Shown piece after piece: positions 58,349-64,000 of a stretch of DNA of 64,000 nucleotides (within the stretch, counting starts at the first letter, position 1; every line of letters starts with the position of its first letter). The notes under the pieces were generated by a model. It was not told where the DNA came from. It ran no database searches and worked only from the letters and a program-made list of their open reading frames with translations. The position numbers were made by a program, and so were the translations under genes. Where the stretch lies: NCBI GenBank assembly GCA_018340375.1, contig JAFFJZ010000004.1:36988001-37052000 (forward strand), written 5' to 3'. This DNA comes from Gonatopus flavifemur. Lineage: Eukaryota; Arthropoda; Insecta; Hymenoptera; Dryinidae.

Positions 58349-59565
58349 GCTTCCCTATTTTCTTCCGTTCCTATCATGTTTATATTTTTCCTTCTACATT
58401 CTTCAATAGTATGTCCTGATACATTGCAGCTTGTACAAGATTTTTGCGATTTTGCAAATGCCCTACACTCGTTGATTTCATGGCCCTGGATGTTGCAAAA
58501 CGAGCATAGTTTTTTTGACCTCTCATAATTTCTACACTCCTGTATAACGTGCCCCGCTCGTTTGCAATATATACAATGTTTATTATTCCTCTGATTGAAT
58601 CCTTGGGAATGTTGGAATCTTGATTCTTCGTTTTTCTGAAATTGTTGGTATTGATTTGGATAAGTGTGTGATCTTGTCGGGAATTGTTGAGCAACGTAAT
58701 TTCGTGATTGTGGAGGTGGCATAGGATTTGCATTTTGTCTTTGATTTACGAATCTGTTTGTGATTGTGCGCGTATCGTCTTCCGTATGTCGGGGGTTTCC
58801 TGGAGTTACGTAAGCTGTTGTTTTTAACTGTTTTCTTGCTGGACAGGTATGATGTGTGTGTCCTACTGTTCCACAATATTGACAATACTCGGTTTTAAAG
58901 TTTTGGAATTTGTTTGTCCCTAGCCGTGTCGCCCTATTCTGTAGATATTCCCATGCTGAGACCGCGCTGTCTATCGCTTGTTTCAAATTTTTCGGGTCGC
59001 TATTCGTGACTTTATTTTCTAATTCATTATCCCATAATCCCGCTATGAAACTAGTTACTGCTGTCTGTTCTAAGTTCGATATTATCCCTATAGCTATTTC
59101 CGGTCTATTATGTTCTTTTATTGTGTCTTTCGCGCGACTTTGAATATTTTGTATTCTACGGCCGAACTCTAACGGTGTCTCCCATCTTTCTTGTTTCGCG
59201 AATGCTAATTCGATTTGCCACTTCGATTGTGGCTGTCTCGGAATATAAATGTTTTTTATCTCTTTTATTAAATCATCTACTTTTGTATATTCAAAATTTC
59301 CTAGATTCAAATCCGCGTCTCCTCTAATTTTTGTTCTAACTAAGTTCGCGAATAATTTTTCGTTTCCGGGTTGCACAAGTTCTTTCGCGATTTCACATGA
59401 GCGGATGAATGAATTTGGAGGAATATTGTACCCATCGAAAACTTGAACACATTCTATCGCGTCTTTAATTGAAAAAATGTTTCTGTTATTGGAACTACTC
59501 GCGGTTGTAGTTGTTGTCGTGTTTGTCGCGGTCGTCATATTTCCTGTGGTTTGGTTATCCGGCAT
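58333..59565 (-). CDS. gag: Element D Gag with four zinc knuckles
   Basis: ATG at 59565-59563 (MPDNQTTGNMTT) opens 410 codons to TAG at 58333. The Thr/Asn-rich start is followed by a capsid-like helical region (residues ~30-220; VQVFDGYNIPPNSF, ETPLEFGRRIQ). After it come four CCHC knuckles: CQYCGTVGHTHHTC, CIYCKRAGHVIQEC, CSFCNIQGHEINEC and CTSCNVSGHTIEEC. It assembles particles and binds RNA. Intact. Its reading frame overlaps pol through the slippery heptamer TTTAAAC. Confidence 0.92.
   Translation of the reverse strand: MPDNQTTGNMTTATNTTTTTTASSSNNRNIFSIKDAIECVQVFDGYNIPPNSFIRSCEIAKELVQPGNEKLFANLVRTKIRGDADLNLGNFEYTKVDDLIKEIKNIYIPRQPQSKWQIELAFAKQERWETPLEFGRRIQNIQSRAKDTIKEHNRPEIAIGIISNLEQTAVTSFIAGLWDNELENKVTNSDPKNLKQAIDSAVSAWEYLQNRATRLGTNKFQNFKTEYCQYCGTVGHTHHTCPARKQLKTTAYVTPGNPRHTEDDTRTITNRFVNQRQNANPMPPPQSRNYVAQQFPTRSHTYPNQYQQFQKNEESRFQHSQGFNQRNNKHCIYCKRAGHVIQECRNYERSKKLCSFCNIQGHEINECRAFAKSQKSCTSCNVSGHTIEECRRKNINMIGTEENREALNSE
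58342..58348 (-). promoter_or_regulatory. -1 ribosomal frameshift site between gag and pol (element D)
   Basis: TTTAAAC on the minus strand is phased T TTA AAC in the gag frame, seven bases before the gag stop. After a -1 slip the protease frame is open. The heptamer is one of the most efficient known; no strong hairpin was seen directly after it. Confidence 0.75.
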
Positions 59566-60328
59566 GATTAGTTTTGTAATTTTTTTAGATTCTTGAGGGA
59601 CTTGAAGTTACACGTTATACCAACAATTTGTAATACGATTTTTGTTTACACAAAGAGAGGAGCAGAAAATTTCCCTTTTCGGATTCAATCAATTGAGATA
59701 AAACAACAATAAAAATTTTGTAAATCTTTATATATATTTGTGTTTTCGTTCCGTACTTTCCTCTCGCTGTTTAGTTTATTATCTCTATTTTAAAGTTCGT
59801 AACTGTTTTCCTTTTTCTATTTTTTCTTGACTTTTCTTTTTCTTTTTGAAAGCGAGAGAAAAATAGGGGTGTGTAAGTTGTAATTGTATGTAGTGTGATA
59901 ATTGTTGTTATCTTACAGGAGTAGACCCACGATGCTGATCATTTTACTGCTTAGGTGTTGGCTGATTCCTTGATTTCCTCAGTAGTTGTTTTGGTTGTTG
60001 TAGAGTTGTCGTCCCTCTGGTATATCCCTCAGCAGTTGCGTCTCTTATCCGTTATCCACTCTTTTTCACCACACTAGATCACCACTGTTTGTTTGTAAAA
60101 AAAAAGGAATTTTTGTGTTTCTCTTTTTTTTTTTTCACTTCCACTCACAGTTTTCAGCGTTTGTTTCCACTTGTTTATTTGTGTTTTGTTTACGCGTAAT
60201 CACTCCCGAGTTCCGAATAATTTCAGTTTATTTTATACTTCGATTTTTCGCGAAAGGGAGAAAATTTAAATGTTTCGCTTTTTTTTGTTTTTTTTTCTTT
60301 TATTTGAATTGTTGGTGTGCTCTGAGGC
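59566..60328 (-). other. Element D leader
   Basis: About 760 bases, T/C-rich on the + strand, with no ORF of note. Confidence 0.5.
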
Positions 60329-60345
60329 GAACACCGCTGCCACCA
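60329..60345 (-). other. Primer binding site of element D (tRNA-Leu type)
   Basis: On the minus strand TGGTGGCAGCGGTGTTC starts one base after the LTR end. Its first 14 bases are complementary to the 3' end of a tRNA-Leu (...CACCGCTGCCA plus CCA); the last three do not fit. Confidence 0.65.
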
Positions 60346-60346
60346 A

Positions 60347-60639
60347 TGTTATGTTGAATGAGGAGGGCGAGGAAAACTAAAACACTCCGTGTTAGATACG
60401 ATTGAATTTACTTTGACGTAGAGCACAGAAAATACAACTGGTTCGTTCGTGATCTGTTTTTGGAATGCCAAGCGTACTTAGTTTCCCTTGGCTTGAACTC
60501 AAAAGGGGAAGTTTTATAACCGTACTCTCTCCCTTTTGGGTTTTTCCGTAGTGTTGTAAAGTGTCGTGAAAAACTGTGAGTTGTGTGTGTGTGTATGTGT
60601 GTGTGTGTGTGTATGTGTGGGTGAGGCCGTGCCATCACA
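60347..60639 (-). repeat. 5' LTR of element D (293 bp)
   Basis: Apparently identical to 52077-52369. TATAAAA on the minus strand at 60512-60518 is the probable core promoter. Confidence 0.93.
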
Positions 60640-60760
60640 CTTTCTACAATCTCAAAGTTGAGGTCGAAAAAAGCCTCTCTCCCACGACCTACTCATTTTT
60701 TGTGTCAGAAAAATCGATTGGTCTATATTTCACGGAAACAAATTGTTCAAACTTCGATTA
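60640..60760. repeat. Tandem repeat array, right part
   Basis: Starts with the duplicated CTTT, then a unit with 'gcctctctcccacgacctact' and 'aaaaatcgattggtctatat', matching the units at 51795-52076. Confidence 0.65.
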
Positions 60761-60794
60761 CGATACTTACAGTGGATGCCGCTTTGAGAGTGGT

Positions 60795-60900
60795 GTCGTC
60801 ATCTCGGAGATTCGCTGATGGAATAGACGCCTTGACTCTCACTCGCAGAACCTGGGTTCAGTCCCCACTGGGGAAACTTTCTAATAATCGACTTCGGAGC
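60795..60900 (+). ncRNA. Possible tRNA-derived SINE head (B-box like)
   Basis: 'CCTGGGTTCAGTCCCCACTGGG' region holds a good pol III B box (GGTTCAGTCCC, near 60852-60862). A weaker A-box-like 'gctgatggaatagacgcc' lies about 35-40 bases upstream. A full cloverleaf could not be drawn, so a SINE head or tRNA pseudogene is a guess. Confidence 0.3.
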
Positions 60901-61689
60901 AGGTTTTCTTCCACTCAGAGAAATATTGGCCAAGCTCATTTAACATTTGTCGAAGTAAACTCTGAAGCAATTGTTTTTCAACCCAAAGTAATATTTTGTA
61001 AGCTTTTCAATATATGTGATTGTTACATTTTTTCCGTACAGAATATCGCTGAAATGATCATAACAATATTCCAGATTGTCTCCAAAATGTTACCTCAATG
61101 ATTCGTAATGTTTCAGAATATCCCCAGAATACTACAAAGATGGTGACATGAGACATCCTGCAGACATTCTAACAATCTTGTCCAGATATTTCCCAAAATA
61201 TTACACATTCCAAATGTAATATTCTGATAATATTGCTGGGACATTTGTTGCTGTGTGAGCGGTAAGTAATATTACAGGAAATGTAACCGTCATCGAGGAC
61301 GGAATGTATATTCGTGCGTTTCCCTCTTCTTTACCGATGCGTTGACATTCCCTGATCACATTTCATTTTTACCAGGATAAATTCAATAAGATTTTGGTGT
61401 ACCTGTAATTAGATTAACATTAGGTACAGATGTCTGCAGGTGTGAACAAACTCGCGTTTGTGTATATTCTTCATTTTTCGGATTTCTTGTTGGTGTACGA
61501 TGGGTAGGAATTGGGTGTGGTTTGGGTGTGAATAATCCACAAGTACACCGTGTTGTTAGAGTGTAAATTTTGGGAAATACCGAAATACCACCGAATTCAC
61601 TCTCAATCCACACTTACACCCGATTTACAGTGAAAAAAAGGTATAACGTTTTCACCAGGGATCCCCCCTTACTCATAAGAAATTCAATC
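60901..61689. other. No supported gene
   Basis: AT-rich; contains 'aatattac' repeats near 61190-61280 shared with the flank of the hAT at 51254. Confidence 0.45.
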
Positions 61690-61868
61690 CTCTAGCAGTA
61701 ATGCCAGGAAAAACGGTGCGGACCGAAAAATCAGCCCCTCCATTGTTCACACAATGACACGTTCGTATACGTGTGACTCACATGCATACGAAAGTTTCAT
61801 CGTTTGCACGGTAGAGGGGCTGATTTTTCGGTCCACACCATCTTTCCGGGCATCACTGCCCCCTAGTA
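61690..61868. repeat. Hairpin MITE (complete)
   Basis: Arms of about 75 bp: 'aatgccaggaaaaacggtg ... accgaaaaatcagcccctcc' pairs with 'ggggctgatttttcggtcc ... catctttccgggcatcactg'. The loop has 'gacacgttcgtatacgtgtg'. Half of the same repeat is at 48388-48500. Confidence 0.8.
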
Positions 61869-62530
61869 TGGCCTCACTTGTTCAAGCATCTCTGGAACAG
61901 TGCAATTTTCAGGCTCATGCCTTTCCCTATCTTCGTTCAAGCTGAAAGCTGAAAGCCAAAGGTTTAAGCAGAAAGTCGAAATTATTTTGTTGATTATATT
62001 GAAATGTGAATATAAGTATAGTCATTGCATTACTAGGGAGCTTGTTTACCCAGTGTGAAGGAATCGCGAAATCTTCTTTTTCAACATATGCATATGAATA
62101 TTTATCATTTCCTTTGAATATTATATTGAATACCCTTCGTTATTTGATGAATTTATCTCGAAGAGACACTTCTGAAATGATTCATTCTATTACCTGCACT
62201 ATGTGCATCGAATGTATAGTATATAACGGAGTAATTAGGACCGACAATACGGCGCCAAGAGAGACAAATACTTTGGTTTTTTTTCCACCCCAATAAAGAA
62301 TCATGGGCATCAGCAAATATATACTCTCTACTAACCGTATTGAAGGTACCGTTGGAGAAAACCCCCGTATACCTCTAGATATTATAGATTCATACTTGTA
62401 TCTAATTCATGTATATGTGTTTCAATCAACATGGAATTTCCCTCAAACTCTTTTCGTGACCTCAAGGTCCGTTAGTTTCCTACTCCATGTTTTCTTTTAC
62501 AACCCTTTACCTCTATATTGAAAAAATTAG

Positions 62531-62568
62531 TATATAAGGACCCCATCCTTGAGGATCCCTTCAGTTCA
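62531..62568 (+). promoter_or_regulatory. Core promoter of solo LTR C
   Basis: TATATAAG at 62531-62538 and initiator-like TTCAGTTCAGTTC from 62560, about 30 bases apart: a canonical insect LTR promoter. Confidence 0.7.
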
Positions 62569-62831
62569 GTTCTTTAACTGGCTTAAGCAAGAATTCCTTG
62601 ATTCTTGTAGAGCTCTTTAGTTCTGATTCAAGTCTCTACTTGAATTCTCAAGTCTTCACTTGAATTTGCAAGTCTTTACTTGGTACTATTTCAGAGACAA
62701 AAACATTCTTTTCGAAAGTTTCAACAGTATATTTTAGTACAAGTAAATATATACATTATCATCATTAACGTTTGTATTGAATTCCTATTTTCGGTTTCAT
62801 ATTATTATTATCATTGAAATTTTTTTTCAAG

Positions 62832-63343
62832 TGAAAAACATTGAAGAATTAGAAGAAAAACTCTTCTTCACGAGGAAAAGAATCCAGGAAAGGTTTCAAC
62901 GGGTTGCACAGGGGAAGATCCATTTCAAGTCACCTAAATATAAACGTTTTAAACTCAATCAAGATCAAGATTTAGAGAAGGAACAAAAATTTTTAATAGA
63001 GATAGATAATTTGAAACGTAGAAAGGAAGAAAATGAGTGGAGAAGTAATCTACAAATAATTAATACCGTCGAGGATAAAAAATTAGAATGGAGTCAGGAT
63101 ACAATTGTAGAATGCATAATTAATGATCAATCAAATAAATATCAAAATAATTCCTATCCTCCATCCAAAAGGTGCATCTTACGTGTTGACCTTCAAATAG
63201 CATACTATAGATGTGAAAATTGTGAAGCTTTTTTATATTATTATTCAACTTTAACATATGATGAATTATCAAGAATTAATTTGACTAGTAAAGAAAAAAG
63301 GAAAATTTACCATTTTAAAAGAAAAATTTGTAGAATGTTGTGA
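62832..63343 (+). CDS. LTR-embedded small ORF of solo LTR C (split start codon)
   Basis: The exon starts with TG after acceptor TTTTTTTTCAAG (AG at 62830-62831). A donor GTAAAT (62743-62748) ends an exon in A at 62742. The join makes ATG then AAA AAC ATT and 170 residues to TGA at 63341. The intron is only 89 bases. The N-terminal half is a charged coiled-coil-like segment (EELEEKLFFTRKRIQERF), and the middle is Lys/Glu-rich. The C-terminus has RCILRV, then YRCENCEAF and YDELSRINLTSKE, closely matching element B (RCELC, CETC, LKRINL). The DNA upstream of the acceptor is also open, but that part is probably intron. It is intact although gag-pol is gone, so it may have been kept for a function, or the loss is recent. 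Confidence 0.7.
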
Positions 63344-63456
63344 AAATGAAAAACAGTATAATTAATACATAGTATGGGATATGTAGAAGAATGTGATGTG
63401 GAAAATATTGAATGATATTCATGTATTTTGTATTCATTGTCTTCCCTATTTAGAAC

Positions 63457-63462
63457 AATAAA
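63457..63462 (+). terminator. Poly(A) signal AATAAA of solo LTR C
   Basis: AATAAA 114 bases after the ORF stop, completing a self-contained transcription unit inside the LTR. Confidence 0.6.
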
Positions 63463-63609
63463 TGTGTAATTATATGATGAACTGATGAATTCATTCCGTA
63501 AATCCCGGAATGAGATTTCCATCTTTCTCCTTTTGAATCAAGGGTATAACAAAGTTACATTTGCTATATCCTTTCCTGTTGTCATGTTTGGGACAACTTG
63601 AACGTGACA

Positions 63610-64000
63610 CCAGATAGCACAAAGCATTCTCAACAGACTCGCAAATAACTCTGATTTTGTTAGAAAAGTTCATTAAGAATTACTAAAATAATCTAAAAAC
63701 TAAAATAATTTATGTTTATGCGTTGACTTGATCATTATAAAACTATCTAGAATCAAATTAAATACTGTGGTGAACATTTATTCGATAGTTTTTATGAGTA
63801 GAATAGATTCTATTGTTGGAATATTTTTTAAGGTTCACCCAGCCAGCACAAATGATCAATTTGAATCTAAACAGCCTTCTCAAAGACTTCTTGAAAAGTC
63901 TCTGTAATGCGACCAATAATGAATTCAATGAGAATTCAATAAATTCAAAATGAAAACGTATTGAATGTCCGGAGAATTCATTATGAAACCTTGATATGAG
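63610..64000. other. No supported gene
   Basis: AT-rich flank after the solo LTR; nothing recognisable to the end of the window. Confidence 0.5.

Larger units (their letters stand above)
52077..60639 (-). mobile_element. Complete Ty3/Gypsy element D
   Basis: 8,563 bp on the minus strand, flanked by CTTT (52073-52076 and 60640-60643). The LTRs look identical, so insertion is very recent. Order on the minus strand: 5' LTR, tRNA-Leu-type primer site, leader, gag, slippery site, pol, small zinc-motif ORF, polypurine tract, 3' LTR. Pol has three frameshifts. Not the same family as A/B: a different primer tRNA, short LTRs and four zinc knuckles. Confidence 0.92.
62054..63609 (+). repeat. Solo LTR C of the A/B family
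   Basis: Starts TGTGAAGG and ends CGTGACA, flanked on both sides by CCAG (62050-62053 and 63610-63613). No primer site or polypurine tract adjoins it, so it is a solo LTR left after LTR-LTR recombination. Length 1,556 bp. It contains a TATA/initiator promoter, splice donor and acceptor, an intact 170-residue ORF and AATAAA. Confidence 0.82.

Noticed and set aside
60795..60900. Intact tRNA gene
   Set aside because: Only a B box is convincing; no acceptor or anticodon stem could be formed, so it was kept only as a weak SINE call.
62777..62831. N-terminal extension of the solo-LTR ORF upstream of the acceptor
   Set aside because: This stretch has the polypyrimidine tract and is hydrophobic by chance; the A and B equivalents are not open upstream, so it is taken as intron.

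Overview
This is a transposon-dense piece of an AT-rich arthropod, most likely insect, nuclear genome. I base that on Ty3/Gypsy elements with tRNA-Ser or tRNA-Leu primer sites, mariner and hAT transposons, an RTE-like LINE, GT-AG introns and AATAAA signals. I recognise no ordinary host gene, and the species cannot be named from the sequence.

Layout. (1) 1-8657, minus strand: 5' end of Gypsy element B, with gag running off the left edge, a ~4.9 kb leader, a tRNA-Ser primer site and a 1.88 kb 5' LTR. (2) 8658-18541: a decayed hAT transposase, a complete 2.03 kb DD41D mariner with ~400 bp inverted repeats, and several fold-back repeats. (3) 18550-51245: one old hAT transposon, delimited by terminal inverted repeats and a perfect 8 bp target duplication (ATTGCAGT). 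It has been blown up to 32.7 kb by later insertions. Inside it lies Gypsy element A (19368-44036, target duplication CTAC), with LTRs of 6.7 and 7.0 kb, gag, pol, an accessory ORF and a chuvirus-like env. Also inside are a broken LINE, a MITE, a mariner remnant and a cluster of hairpin MITEs. (4) 52077-60639, minus strand: Gypsy element D, with apparently identical 293 bp LTRs and target duplication CTTT. It has a 4-knuckle gag, a frameshifted pol and a small zinc-motif ORF in the env position. (5) 62054-63609: a solo LTR (C, target duplication CCAG) of the A/B type.

The most novel feature is a small gene carried inside the LTRs of the A/B/C family. Each LTR holds a splice donor whose exon ends in A, an intron, an acceptor followed directly by TG, an ORF of 123-170 codons (basic helical N-terminus, Cys-pair C-terminus) and an AATAAA signal soon after the stop. 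A and C also show a TATA box and initiator. Splicing joins A|TG, so the start codon exists only in the spliced RNA. It is present in both LTRs of A, in the LTR of B, and intact in solo LTR C, which has lost all of gag-pol.

Other points of interest: Gag proteins with nine to ten tandem zinc knuckles; textbook -1 frameshift sites in two families (GGGAAAC plus a hairpin, and TTTAAAC); phase-consistent spliced ORFs antisense to elements A and B; and tandem arrays with GCGACT/AGTCGC dyads in A, which also occur singly in the B leader.

All calls come from reading the sequence. Homology statements rest on recognised motifs and were not tested by any search.
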